A stretch of 64,000 nt of DNA from DASPWW01 sp963756745 (GTDB lineage: Bacteria > Actinomycetota > Thermoleophilia > Solirubrobacterales > 70-9): contig CAVWOU010000001.1 in assembly GCA_963756745.1 (NCBI GenBank), positions 62,001 through 126,000 of the forward strand. The letters are read 5' to 3'. Made by a program: the position numbers and the translations under genes. The notes below the pieces were generated by a model. That model had not been told where the DNA came from. It made no database searches and saw only the letters and a program-made list of their open reading frames with translations. Below, piece by piece: positions 43,858 through 52,296 of this stretch (its first letter is position 1; every line of letters starts with the position of its first letter).

Positions 43858-45297
43858 ATGGACCTGAGCTTCGTCGTCGCCCAAGTCGAGAGCGTCAAGG
43901 ACGCGGCGAGCGCCGAGAGCCTGACTCTCGACAGCGTGATCCTCGGCGAGTTCTTCTACTTCTTCACGGTCGTCGTCATGTGGCTGATCCACGTCGGCTT
44001 CATGAGCTACGAGACCGGCGTGGCGCGAAAGAAGAACGCGATCGCGACGGCGATGAAGAACATCCTCACGATCGCCGTCGTCACGCCGAGCTTCTACTAC
44101 TTCGGCTGGTGGATCTACAACTGCAACCAGAACGGCATCCCGCCGATCAGCCCCAACGGCAGCGACTTCACGAGCGTCGCGTGCCAGGGCGGAATCCCGT
44201 GGTCCGACGTCTTCGGCCCGAACCTGACGAACAACATCAACCTCGTCTTCTTCCTCGCCTTCCTGCTGTTCTCGTGGACGACGGCGTCAATCATGTCCGG
44301 CGCGCTTATCGAGCGGGTGCGGCTGTCCGCCTACCTGCTGCTCGCGGTCCTGCTCGGGTCGGTGGTGTGGATCCTCGACGCGGCATGGGGATGGAGCGCC
44401 GGCGGCTGGCTGACGCTCCGCTTCGGGTTCCACGACTCGATCGCGTCGCTGGTCGTGCACGGGATCGCGGGCGCGTTCACGCTCGGGGTGTTGTTCAACC
44501 TCGGGCCGCGAATAGGCAAGTACACGAGGGATGGGCTGACGCGCGCGTTCAAGCCGCACAACCTCCACATGACTTTGATGGGGTTGATGCTGATCTTTAC
44601 GGGGTTCTACGGCTTCTACGCCGCCTGCCTGGTGATCGCATCCACCGCTTTCCCGGGCTGGGCCAACATCTACCTCAGTCCCACCACTCTCGGCTCGATC
44701 GCGATGATCATCACGTTCGGGTTCGCGGGCGGATTCACCGGCGGCTACTTCGCCTCACGTGGCGACCCGTTCTGGACCGTCTCGGGCGGCCTCGCCGGCG
44801 TGATCAGCGTGTCGGCGGGTGCGGACGTGTACGCGCCAACGCTCGGGTACCTGATTGCTGCAGCCAGCGCTGCGCTCACCGTGTGGGCGGGGAACTGGAT
44901 CGAGACGAAGATGCGCGTCGACGACGCGGTCGGCGCCGTCGCGGTGCACGGCGTTGCGGGCTTCCTCGGCGCCCTGTGGGTCGGCGTGTTCGCCGCCGGG
45001 TACCCGACCGGGCTGAACAACGTCGACAGCTCGATCGGCGGCCAGCTGATCGGCATGGCGACGTTCCTCCCGCTCGGCTTCCTCTCGGGCTGGATCGCGT
45101 CGTTCGTGCTCAGCAAGCTGGGCCTGCTGCGCGTGCCGGTGGAAGTCGAGCTCGACGGGCTCGACAGGGCCGAGTACGTCGACGACATCTACCTGCCCGA
45201 GCTGGCGACGGTCGACGAGAGGATCGTCGAGCCCGACGGCACGATGGTGAACGGCAGCCCCCTGGAGCGCGCCCAGGCCGAGGAGTTGAGGAGATGA
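43858..45297 (+). CDS. amt: Divergent Amt-family ammonium/methylammonium transporter
   Basis: 479 residues with about 11 membrane helices. The twin pore histidines appear in S-L-V-V-H-G-I-A-G-A-F near residue 203 and G-A-V-A-V-H-G-V-A-G-F-L-G near residue 364, the Amt signature. Residues around the first His (F-H-D-S-I-A-S) differ from the usual D-F-A-G-G-x-V-V-H, so this is a divergent subgroup. SD GGAGGGAG precedes the ATG. A hydrophilic C-terminal ~60 residues could meet a PII protein, but no glnB/glnK follows; three small genes and gmaS do. Methylammonium uptake is plausible here. Confidence 0.87.
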   Translation: MDLSFVVAQVESVKDAASAESLTLDSVILGEFFYFFTVVVMWLIHVGFMSYETGVARKKNAIATAMKNILTIAVVTPSFYYFGWWIYNCNQNGIPPISPNGSDFTSVACQGGIPWSDVFGPNLTNNINLVFFLAFLLFSWTTASIMSGALIERVRLSAYLLLAVLLGSVVWILDAAWGWSAGGWLTLRFGFHDSIASLVVHGIAGAFTLGVLFNLGPRIGKYTRDGLTRAFKPHNLHMTLMGLMLIFTGFYGFYAACLVIASTAFPGWANIYLSPTTLGSIAMIITFGFAGGFTGGYFASRGDPFWTVSGGLAGVISVSAGADVYAPTLGYLIAAASAALTVWAGNWIETKMRVDDAVGAVAVHGVAGFLGALWVGVFAAGYPTGLNNVDSSIGGQLIGMATFLPLGFLSGWIASFVLSKLGLLRVPVEVELDGLDRAEYVDDIYLPELATVDERIVEPDGTMVNGSPLERAQAEELRR

Positions 45298-45340
45298 TGC
45301 TGCGGAAGGCGAGACGGAGGACGGCACGGAAGGGGTTCGC

Positions 45341-45655
45341 ATGCCAGCGATAATCGACAGCGCGCCCGATTGCGTCACGCACGAGGTCGGGACCGAGACC
45401 GCCCGGGTCGACGACTCCGCCGACTTCATCCTCCAGGCGAACTACCAGGACTGCGCAGGGTTCATGACCTTCGGTCCCGGCGAGACGTACGGGCCCGAGG
45501 GTCAGGCAGCCGAGACCGCCTACATGATCCTCACGTGGCTCGGGATCGCGTTCATGGTCGCGGTGCTGCTCGCGTGGGTCTTGTGGGAGCACAGACACCT
45601 GATCGCGTACGCTGCGGGCCGAGTGACCGGTGGTCGAGGAGGGACCAGGACATGA
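45341..45655 (+). CDS. Small single-TM protein of the amt-gmaS operon
   Basis: 104 residues: an acidic ~55-residue N-terminal part with two Cys (D-C-V-T-H, Q-D-C-A-G), one membrane helix (about 60-82) and a basic tail. The helix (M-I-L-T-W-L-G-I-A-F-M-V-A-V-L-L-A-W-V) has no cleavage site, so the N-terminus is likely outside. Stop overlaps the next gene (ATGA). No family recognised; position suggests an Amt accessory subunit. Confidence 0.6.
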   Translation: MPAIIDSAPDCVTHEVGTETARVDDSADFILQANYQDCAGFMTFGPGETYGPEGQAAETAYMILTWLGIAFMVAVLLAWVLWEHRHLIAYAAGRVTGGRGGTRT

Positions 45656-45798
45656 GCCAGATCAAGTTCCCGCCGAAGCAGACGCACGTGAAGTCGTTCG
45701 AGTACGCGATGCTCGCGATCTCGATCATCTGCGTCATCGTCGTCCTGATCATCGTGCTCGGGACGGACATCGGGGACGAGTTCCGCCCGACCGTCTGA
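45652..45798 (+). CDS. 48-residue single-TM protein
   Basis: Basic N-terminus (K-F-P-P-K-Q-T-H-V-K) and one strongly hydrophobic helix (residues 18-39, I-S-I-I-C-V-I-V-V-L-I-I-V-L), ending in D-I-G-D-E-F-R-P-T-V. ATG overlaps the previous stop, and its own stop forms CTGA with the next start. An SD-like AGGAGGGACCAGGAC precedes it. Function unknown. Confidence 0.6.
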   Translation: MSQIKFPPKQTHVKSFEYAMLAISIICVIVVLIIVLGTDIGDEFRPTV

Positions 45799-46223
45799 AC
45801 GGCGACGGGGACACCCGGCAAACGCCGTCCGTCGCGGGCGCCGGCGGCGTGTTCCGAACCCGACCGGGTGAGGGCGACCGGCGACCGACGTGGCCGCGCT
45901 TCGCCGTTGTCGTCGCGGTGCTCCTGTTCGCGTTCTTCGTCGCCCGCGGCTGTCAGCAGGACCAGGTCCGGATCACCGAGCAGCAGGCGATCGCGACGGC
46001 CGAGCAGCAGGTCGACTTCACGCCGGAGAACACCCAGATCCGGCTTCTGCGTCAGGGACTCGACACGCGGCCGTTCTGGATCGTGTCGCTGTCGATCCCC
46101 AAGGGCGACAGCGACAACCGGTTCGCGCGCCTCGCCCTGGTCCACATCGACGCAAACACGGGCAAGGTGACTGAGGTCCAGGAGCAGGAGCCAAGACCGG
46201 CTGGGCAGCGAGAGGGGCGTTGA
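45795..46223 (+). CDS. Small membrane-anchored PepSY-like protein (CTG or GTG start)
   Basis: A hydrophobic helix (F-A-V-V-V-A-V-L-L-F-A-F-F-V-A) is followed by an extracytoplasmic ~90-residue domain (E-Q-Q-A-I-A-T-A-E-Q-Q-V-D-F, then V-H-I-D-A-N-T-G-K-V-T-E-V) with the helix-strand layout of PepSY domains. CTG at 45795 overlaps the preceding stop as CTGA; the fallback is GTG at 45849. Its end is close to the gmaS SD, so amt to gmaS is one transcript. Confidence 0.6.
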   Translation: MNGDGDTRQTPSVAGAGGVFRTRPGEGDRRPTWPRFAVVVAVLLFAFFVARGCQQDQVRITEQQAIATAEQQVDFTPENTQIRLLRQGLDTRPFWIVSLSIPKGDSDNRFARLALVHIDANTGKVTEVQEQEPRPAGQREGR

Positions 46224-46249
46224 ATGAACCCGACTCGAGAGGAGGCCAG

Positions 46250-47620
46250 ATGACAAATGACGCACCGCAGACCGTCGACGACGTGAGGAAGGTCGCGAAG
46301 GACCGCGGGGTCGAGTTCTTCTTCGCGCAGTTCGTGGAGCTGAACGGGAAGCCGAATGCGAAGCTCGTCCCGGCGCACCATCTCGACGACCTCGCCTCCG
46401 ACGGCGCGGGGTTCGCCGGCTTCGCGGCCGGCGACATCGGCCAGGGCCCGCACGACCCCGACATGATCGCGATGCCCGACCTGTCGAGCCTCACGGTGCT
46501 GCCGTGGAAGCCCGAGGTGGCACGCTTTGCGTGCGACATCAAGGTGGAGGGCGAGGACTGGCCGTACTGCCCCCGGACGCTCCTTCAGCGCGAGCTCGAG
46601 CGCGCGAAGTCGCTGGGCTACGAGTTCAGGCTCGGCGCCGAGCTCGAGTACTTCCTCGTCAAGCAGGGGGAGAACGGCGAGCTCGAGGTCGCCGATGCGC
46701 TCGACACGCTCGAGCGGCCCTGCTACGACATGCGCGGTCTCACCCGCAGCCTCGATTTCGTCACCGAGGTCTCCCGCCACGTCACCGATCTCGGGTGGGA
46801 CAACTACGCCACCGACCACGAGGACGCGAACGGGCAGTTCGAGCAGAACTTCGAGTTCGACGACGCGCTGGTCACCTGCGACCGCACGATCTTCTTCCGC
46901 TACATGGTCGAGACGCTGGCGCAGGAGCGGGGGATCATGGCGACGTTCATGCCGAAGCCGTTCTCACACCTGACCGGCAGCGGCGCCCACTTCCACATGA
47001 GCCTCTGGGACGGTGAGCGGAACCTGTTCGAGGCCGATCCCTCCGACGATCCGCGCGGCCTCGGACTGTCGCAGCTCGGGTACCAGTTCATCGCCGGGCT
47101 GAAGGCGCACGCGAAGGCCTACATCGCGTTCACCGCCCCGACGGTGAACTCGTACAAGCGGCTCGTGGTCGGTGCGCCGACGAGCGGGGCGACGTGGGCG
47201 CCCGTCTACGTGAGCTACGGATACAACAACCGCACCCAGATGCTCCGCGTGCCGGAGGCCGGCCGGGTGGAGGACCGAACGGTCGACGGGTCGTGCAACC
47301 CCTACCTCGCCGCGACCGCCGTGCTGGCGGCGGGACTGGACGGGATCGAGCGCGGGCTCGACCCGGGCGACCCGGTCTCGCTGAACATGTACGAGACCAC
47401 CCCCGAGCAGCGCGCGGAGCTCGGGATCGAGACGCTGCCCGGGAACCTGTTCGAGGCGGCGAACAACGCCGAGAAGTGCGAGGTGCTGCGCAAGGCGTTC
47501 GGGCCGGCGCGAGGCGAGGACTACATCGACTACTACGTGGGCTGCAAGCGCCGCGACTGGCAGCTGGGGCACGAGCAGATCACGCAGTGGGAGCGCGATC
47601 GCTATCTGCAGCTGTTCTGA
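46250..47620 (+). CDS. gmaS: Type III glutamine synthetase-like ligase (GlnT; candidate gamma-glutamylmethylamide synthetase GmaS), copy 1
   Basis: Glutamine-synthetase fold, 456 residues. L-G-A-E-L-E-Y-F near residue 131 (metal-binding Glu pair), N-G-Q-F-E-Q-N-F near residue 193, the ATP-site F-M-P-K-P-F, G-S-G-A-H-F-H-M-S-L-W near residue 243, and N-R-T-x-M-L-R-V-P near residue 325. GlnT/GmaS proteins ligate ammonia or methylamine to glutamate; sequence alone does not separate them. Company of amt, mgsABC-like genes and a sox-type operon favours methylamine. ATG at 46250 with GGAGG 4 bases before is preferred over TTG at 46220. Confidence 0.85.
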   Translation: MTNDAPQTVDDVRKVAKDRGVEFFFAQFVELNGKPNAKLVPAHHLDDLASDGAGFAGFAAGDIGQGPHDPDMIAMPDLSSLTVLPWKPEVARFACDIKVEGEDWPYCPRTLLQRELERAKSLGYEFRLGAELEYFLVKQGENGELEVADALDTLERPCYDMRGLTRSLDFVTEVSRHVTDLGWDNYATDHEDANGQFEQNFEFDDALVTCDRTIFFRYMVETLAQERGIMATFMPKPFSHLTGSGAHFHMSLWDGERNLFEADPSDDPRGLGLSQLGYQFIAGLKAHAKAYIAFTAPTVNSYKRLVVGAPTSGATWAPVYVSYGYNNRTQMLRVPEAGRVEDRTVDGSCNPYLAATAVLAAGLDGIERGLDPGDPVSLNMYETTPEQRAELGIETLPGNLFEAANNAEKCEVLRKAFGPARGEDYIDYYVGCKRRDWQLGHEQITQWERDRYLQLF

Positions 47621-47659
47621 GCCCACATAGCCACGGCTCGATGTGTGGCTCACCACCCA

Positions 47660-47688
47660 TTGGCTATGGAGGGTCGCCACACTAGACT
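47660..47688 (+). promoter_or_regulatory. Promoter ahead of mgsA copy 1, overlapped by an inverted repeat
   Basis: -35 TTGGCT (47660-47665), 17-base spacer, -10 TAGACT (47683-47688), 16 bases before the ATG. CATAGCCA (47626-47633) and TGGCTATG (47661-47668) form a perfect 8-bp inverted repeat whose right arm covers the -35. AGCCAC/GTGGCT (47629-47650) gives an alternative hairpin. Could be a terminator for gmaS plus an operator for mgsABC. Confidence 0.5.
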
Positions 47689-47704
47689 CGCTTCGGGGCA
47701 CGTT

Positions 47705-48608
47705 ATGTGCGGAATCACCGGAATTCTCTTCAAGGACCCACAGCGAACCGGCCCGGTGGGCCGGATCCAGGTCGAGATGCTCCAGGCCCTGCACCGGCGC
47801 GGGCCCGACTCGACCGGGGTCGCGCTGTACGGTCCGCCCGAGGCTGGGCTACCTGATGCGCGCCCGCCTCCAGCCCGACGGCGAGGGCCAGCTCGATCGC
47901 GCCCGCGCCGCGATCGAGGCGCTCGCGACCGTCCGCGAGCTCGCCCCCACGCCGGGCGGCGTGCGGGCGAGCGTCGCGTACGAGGGCGAGCTCGCGGCGT
48001 TCGCCGACCGCGTCGAGGCAGCCGAGGAGACGCTCGACGTCCTCAGCCTCGGGCACGCGATGCAGATCGTGAAGGAGGTCGGCTCGGCGGGGGATCTCGA
48101 CCGCGCCTACGACATCTCCTCGTTCGCCGGCGGCCACGCTATCGGTCACACGCGGATGGCGACCGAGAGCCGCGTCGACACGCTTCACTCTCACCCCTTC
48201 TGGGCGCGCCCTTTCGCCGACATCGCGCTCGTCCACAACGGCCACATAACCAACGAGCACAAGCTGCGCCGCCGGCTCGAGCGGCACGGCCATAGCTTCC
48301 TGACCGACAACGACTCCGAGGTGCTGGCCGCCTACCTCGCTCACCAGCTCGAGCAGGGTGAGGACCTCGACGAGGTGCTGGAGCGCTCCGTCCGCGAGCT
48401 CGACGGAAGCTTCGCCTACCTCGTTTCGACGGCCGATGGGATCGGCTTCGCGCGCGACCAGTTCGGCCTCAAGCCGCTGCTGCTCGCGGAAACAGACGAG
48501 TACGTCGTGCTCGCGTCGGAGGATGTCGCGATCCGCGCGGCGTTCCCCGACGACGACATCCACCCGCGGGAGCTCGGCGCGGGAGAGGCGCGGTCGTGGC
48601 GGCGGTAG
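47705..48608 (+). pseudogene. mgsA: Class II glutamine amidotransferase (GlxB/MgsA-like), copy 1, apparent frameshift
   Basis: Ntn-type glutaminase with the catalytic Cys at residue 2 (M-C-G-I-T-G-I-L), H-R-R-G-P-D-S-T-G-V near residue 31, G-H-T-R-M-A-T-E-S near residue 150 and V-H-N-G-H-I-T-N near residue 180. In glutamate synthases this domain frees ammonia; in MgsABC it contributes to N-methylglutamate synthesis. The first ~48 residues (to G-P-P-E) and the rest (L-G-Y-L-M-R-A-R-L) are in different frames. The break is at about 47840-47848, one extra base or two missing. Copy 2 at 62120-63049 is intact. Confidence 0.82.
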
Positions 48609-49309
48609 CCGCGAGCCAGGTCGAGATCGACTGCTCCGGGCTGCCGACGCGCGAGATCAACCGCGGGATCCGGCGCGCCGCGGCGGATGGCGCGACCGAG
48701 ATCGCGCTGCTTCACCCCGCCGGGCGCCACAACGTTTGCGTCGCGCTGTTCGACCCCGTCACGGTGCGGGTGCGCGGCGACGCCGGGTGGTACTGCGGGG
48801 GGATGCTCGACGGCGGCACGGTCCTGATCGACGGCAACGCCGGATGGGGCGTCGCCGAGAACGCGATGACGGGGCGGGTCGAGGTCGGCGGCAACGCAGG
48901 CACGGGCGCGGGCGCGACGATGCACGGCGGCGAGCTCTACGTCGCGGGCGACGCCGGCTCGCGCGCGGCGATCTCGCTCAAGGGCGGCGCGGTCGTGGTC
49001 GGCGGCAGCGTCGGGTACATGAGCGGGTTCATGATGCAGCGTGGCTCGCTCGTCGTGTGCGGCGACGCCGGCGAGGCGCTCGGCGACTCGATGTACGAGG
49101 GGACGATCTACGTCGCCGGCGAGGTCGCCTCGCTGGGGGCGGACGCGATCGACGCCGAGCTCGGCGACGACGACGAGGAGTTCCTGCGCTCCGAGCTCGA
49201 GCGCCACGAGCTCGACCGCGACCCGTCCTCGTTCCGCAAGATCGTCTCCGGCCGCAAGCTGTGGAACTTCTCCAAGAAGGAGTTCGAGGTATGGAAAACG
49301 GCTCTGTAG
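48596..49309 (+). CDS. mgsB: GXGXG-motif glutamate synthase-like protein (GlxC/MgsB-like), copy 1
   Basis: 237 residues forming the right-handed beta-helix that ends the GltB large subunit: repeated G-x-x-x-G-x-x-x-G elements such as G-N-A-G-W-G-V-A-E-N, G-G-N-A-G-T-G-A-G-A-T and G-D-A-G-E-A-L-G-D-S-M-Y-E-G. Corresponds to MgsB of N-methylglutamate synthase or rhizobial GlxC. GTG at 48596 overlaps the end of mgsA by 13 bases. Confidence 0.87.
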   Translation: MAAVAASQVEIDCSGLPTREINRGIRRAAADGATEIALLHPAGRHNVCVALFDPVTVRVRGDAGWYCGGMLDGGTVLIDGNAGWGVAENAMTGRVEVGGNAGTGAGATMHGGELYVAGDAGSRAAISLKGGAVVVGGSVGYMSGFMMQRGSLVVCGDAGEALGDSMYEGTIYVAGEVASLGADAIDAELGDDDEEFLRSELERHELDRDPSSFRKIVSGRKLWNFSKKEFEVWKTAL

Positions 49310-50646
49310 ACAACGGGAACGGGCGCGTCGGAGACCGGGTGAGCGGTCGGGTGCTCCGGCCGAGCCACATCTGGAGCCCCGAGGTGATCGAGGACATCCA
49401 GGAGAAGGCGGAGATCGGCCGCTACCGCATCCGCGCCTACTCCACCCTGCGCCGCACGGTCCACTTCCAGGACCTCACGTTCGTGCCCTGCACGCTGACG
49501 CGGATCCCGCTCGAGGGGTACCGCGAGCGGTGCGAGACGCGCACCGTGATCGGCGCCCGCCACGGCGCCGAGCCGATCACGCTCTCCACGCCGATCACGA
49601 TCGCCGGGATGAGCTACGGCGCGCTGTCGGCGAACGCCAAGCAGGCGCTCGGGTGGGCGGCGAGCCGCGTCGGGATATCCACCACCACCGGCGACGGCGG
49701 GATGCGCCCCGGCGAGCGCGAGGACTCGAAGACGCTCGTCTACCAGGTGCTGCCGAGCCGGTACGGCTTCGATCCCCATCATCTGCAGATGGCCGACGCG
49801 GCGGAGGTGGTCGTCGGCCAGGGCGCGAAGCCGGGCACGGGCGGGCTGCTGCTCGAGAGCAAGATGTCGGCGACGATCGCCGAGGCGCGCACCCTGCCCG
49901 AGGGAGTCGACCAGCGCTCCCCCGTGCGCCACCCCGACTTCTTCGGCCCCGACGACCTCCAGATCAAGATCGAGGAGCTCCGCGAGGCGACCGACGGCCG
50001 GATCCCGATCTACGTCAAGATCGGCGCCTGCCGCGTGCTCGAGGACGTGAAGCTCGCGGCGAAGGCGGGCGCCGACGTGATCGTGCTCGACGGGCTCGAG
50101 GGCGCCACCGGCGCCTCGCCGGAGGCGCTGCTCGACCACACCGGGATCCCGACGCTGCCGGCGACCGTGCTCGCGGTTCGGGCGCTGCGCGAAGAGGGGC
50201 TCGAGGGCGAGGTGAACCTGATCGTCTCCGGCGGGATCCGCGACGGCGTCGACGCCGCGAAGGCGCTCGCGCTCGGCGCCGACGCCGTCTCGATCGGGAC
50301 CGCCGCGCTGATCGCCCTGAACTGCAACAAGCCCGTCCACCACGAGGACTACGAGCGGCTCGGGACGCAGGCCGGCGCTTGCCACCACTGCCACACCGGC
50401 GGCTGCCCGGTGGGGATCACGACGCAGGACCCCGAGCTGGCCAAGCGGCTCCCGCCCCAGGAGGCCTCGGAGCGCGTCGAGCACTTCCTCAACTCGATGA
50501 CGATGGAGATGCAGATGATGGCGCGCGCGTGCGGCAAGTCCGACGTCCACGACCTCGAGCCCGAGGACATGCGGGCGCTCACGCTCGAGAGCTCGCTCGT
50601 CACCGGGATCCCGTTCGCCGGGCTGGACCGCCCGCTCGCTCTGTAA
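49291..50646 (+). CDS. mgsC: Glutamate synthase FMN-domain protein (GlxD/MgsC-like), copy 1
   Basis: 451 residues of the GltB FMN/2-oxoglutarate barrel as a stand-alone protein: M-S-Y-G-A-L-S-A-N-A-K near residue 108, G-E-R-E-D-S near 145, and D-G-L-E-G-A-T-G-A-S-P with S-G-G-I-R-D-G in the FMN phosphate site. C-H-H-C-H-T-G-G-C-P-V-G-I-T-T near residue 368 may bind an iron-sulfur cluster as in GltB. Reaction by homology: reductive amination to glutamate or, with methylamine, to N-methylglutamate. Overlaps mgsB by 19 bases. Intact here, frameshifted in copy 2. Confidence 0.9.
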   Translation: MENGSVDNGNGRVGDRVSGRVLRPSHIWSPEVIEDIQEKAEIGRYRIRAYSTLRRTVHFQDLTFVPCTLTRIPLEGYRERCETRTVIGARHGAEPITLSTPITIAGMSYGALSANAKQALGWAASRVGISTTTGDGGMRPGEREDSKTLVYQVLPSRYGFDPHHLQMADAAEVVVGQGAKPGTGGLLLESKMSATIAEARTLPEGVDQRSPVRHPDFFGPDDLQIKIEELREATDGRIPIYVKIGACRVLEDVKLAAKAGADVIVLDGLEGATGASPEALLDHTGIPTLPATVLAVRALREEGLEGEVNLIVSGGIRDGVDAAKALALGADAVSIGTAALIALNCNKPVHHEDYERLGTQAGACHHCHTGGCPVGITTQDPELAKRLPPQEASERVEHFLNSMTMEMQMMARACGKSDVHDLEPEDMRALTLESSLVTGIPFAGLDRPLAL

Positions 50647-51354
50647 GTGCGCGTCCTGGTCCTCCAGCACATCGCGTGCGAGCACCCGGGGGTGTTCTCC
50701 GAGGTGATGCGCGATCGCGGAGTCGAGCAGGTTCCGGTCGAGCTCGACGAGAACGAGCCGCTCCCTGACTGGCGCGAGTTCGACGCCGTGCTCGCGATGG
50801 GCGGCCCGATGGGCGCCGTCGACGACGCCGAGCACCCGTGGCTCGCGCCCGAGAAGCAGCTCGTGCGCGAGGCGGTCGACGACGGTCGCCCGTTCCTCGG
50901 CGTGTGCCTGGGCGTGCAGCTGCTCGCCGCGGCGCTCGATGCCCGCGTCTATCCGGCCGAGCGCCCGGAGGTCGGGTTGCTCCCGGTCGAGCTCACCCCC
51001 GAGGGGCGCGACGACCCGCTGTTCGCCGGCGTGGAGGAGCCGCTCGTCTCTCTCCAGTGGCACGGCGACACGTTTGACCTCCCCGACGGCGCGGCGCTGC
51101 TGGCGCGCTCACCTCTCGTCCCGAACCAGGCTTTCCGGGCCGCGGAGCGCGCGTACGGCGTCCAGTTCCACCTCGAGGTCACGGGCGAGATGGCTCGGGA
51201 GTGGGCGGAGGTGCCCGCCTACCGCGACTCGCTCGCCGACACGCTCGGCGAGGAGGACGGAGCACGGTTCATCGCCGACGTCGAGCGTCGCGCGGACGAG
51301 CTCCACCCCGCCGCGCGTCGCCTGTTCGCGAACTGGCTCGACCTAGCGGCCTGA
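50647..51354 (+). CDS. Class I glutamine amidotransferase-like protein
   Basis: 235 residues with the triad-type layout: G-V-C-L-G-V-Q-L-L near residue 84 (nucleophile Cys) and Y-G-V-Q-F-H-L-E-V near residue 170 (His and Glu). Resembles the GMP-synthase glutaminase/gamma-glutamyl hydrolase group. GTG starts immediately after the mgsC stop, so it belongs to the mgs operon. It could hydrolyse gamma-glutamylmethylamide or glutamine. That is inference, as the substrate pocket cannot be judged. Confidence 0.82.
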   Translation: MRVLVLQHIACEHPGVFSEVMRDRGVEQVPVELDENEPLPDWREFDAVLAMGGPMGAVDDAEHPWLAPEKQLVREAVDDGRPFLGVCLGVQLLAAALDARVYPAERPEVGLLPVELTPEGRDDPLFAGVEEPLVSLQWHGDTFDLPDGAALLARSPLVPNQAFRAAERAYGVQFHLEVTGEMAREWAEVPAYRDSLADTLGEEDGARFIADVERRADELHPAARRLFANWLDLAA

Positions 51355-51362
51355 CCTCCGCC

Positions 51363-51866
51363 TCACTCCTCGTCGAGCGGCGGGTTGGCGAGTACCACCG
51401 AGGTCTCGACCTGGCGGTCCGGGATCGTCCAGTACCTCTTCAGCAGCGCGGCCCCGCGCTCGCGGGAGGCGAGCTCAAACCCGTGGCGGCGATAGAAGTC
51501 GATCGCCCACTCGGCCGCGGCCCATGTGCCCACGAGCATCCGGCGTTCGCTGCGGCCCGCGAGACGCTTCAGCAACGCTCCGCCGACGCCGCGCCGCTGG
51601 CTCCCGGGCAGGACATACGCATGGCGAATCAGCTCGACGTCGCCCACCGGCTGGATGCCCATCACGCCGATCAGCGCGCCGTCCGCCTGGTAGCCCCAGA
51701 ACACAACCCCGGCGGCGATCTCGCTCTCGAGCTCGCGTCGCGTCATGTAGGGCTCGTGCCAGCGATCAGCCGGGATCACGCCGCGATAGGCCTCGGCCGC
51801 GGCGTTGACGATCGCGAGGATCGCCGTGAGCTCGTCGCGACGGCACTCCCGGATGGTGGTGCTCAT
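51363..51866 (-). CDS. GNAT-family N-acetyltransferase
   Basis: 167 residues with the acetyl-CoA loop R-R-G-V-G-G-A-L-L near residue 98 and the C-terminal Y-R-R-H-G-F-E-L. ATG at 51866. Convergent with the class I amidotransferase gene (8-bp gap) and divergent from arsR. Acceptor unknown. Confidence 0.85.
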   Translation of the reverse strand: MSTTIRECRRDELTAILAIVNAAAEAYRGVIPADRWHEPYMTRRELESEIAAGVVFWGYQADGALIGVMGIQPVGDVELIRHAYVLPGSQRRGVGGALLKRLAGRSERRMLVGTWAAAEWAIDFYRRHGFELASRERGAALLKRYWTIPDRQVETSVVLANPPLDEE

Positions 51867-51904
51867 GTCGCCAAATCTAGGAGCGATCGAATCACGATTC
51901 GGAC

Positions 51905-51932
51905 TTGACATATTCCTATATGGGTATATAGT
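51905..51932 (+). promoter_or_regulatory. Strong promoter of the arsR-SRPBCC operon with a dyad in the spacer
   Basis: -35 TTGACA (perfect, 51905-51910), 16-base spacer, -10 TATAGT (5 of 6, 51927-51932), then 7 bases to GTG 51940, so the mRNA is probably leaderless. The segment 51910-51929 is an imperfect 20-base palindrome (16 of 20 positions symmetric, ATAT repeated three times), well placed for autorepression by the ArsR product. Confidence 0.65.
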
Positions 51933-51939
51933 GCCCCGC

Positions 51940-52296
51940 GTGGCACGAGCAGCGACTACGGCGGATGCGTTCAACGCGGTGGCCGAGCCCCGGCGGCGTC
52001 AAATCCTCGACGCACTCGCCGGCGGCGAGCACCCCGTGAACGACCTCGTACGCCGGCTCGGGCTCGCTCAGCCACAGGTGTCGAAGCACCTGCGGGTACT
52101 ACGAGAAGTGGGGGCGGTTGACGTGCGCAATGAAGGACGGCGGCGGCTGTACCGGCTGAACGGCCACGCGCTCAAGCCCATCCATGACTGGGTGAAGGAC
52201 TATGAGCGCTCGTGGTCGGAGCGGTTCGACGAGCTCGATGTCGTGGTTGATGAACTCAAGACGAAGGAGGAAGAAGCCCATGGCAACGACAGCTAG
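51940..52296 (+). CDS. ArsR-family winged-helix repressor
   Basis: 118 residues: E-P-R-R-R-Q-I-L-D-A-L near residue 14, recognition region L-A-Q-P-Q-V-S-K-H-L-R-V-L-R-E near residue 43, and the beta-wing N-E-G-R-R-R-L-Y-R-L. No Cys metal site, so it is of the non-metal ArsR type often paired with SRPBCC genes, as here. A GTG 9 bases upstream is less suited to the leaderless promoter. Confidence 0.88.
   Translation: MARAATTADAFNAVAEPRRRQILDALAGGEHPVNDLVRRLGLAQPQVSKHLRVLREVGAVDVRNEGRRRLYRLNGHALKPIHDWVKDYERSWSERFDELDVVVDELKTKEEEAHGNDS

Noticed and set aside
43858..45297. Amt gene as a sensor-type Amt with a signalling domain
   Set aside because: The C-terminal ~60 residues are short and show no GGDEF, kinase or PII-like domain.
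48596..50646. Ordinary glutamate synthase GltBD
   Set aside because: Domains of GltB are split into three separate genes in the order amidotransferase, GXGXG, FMN, and no GltD small subunit is present. This is the MgsABC/GlxBCD layout, not GltBD.
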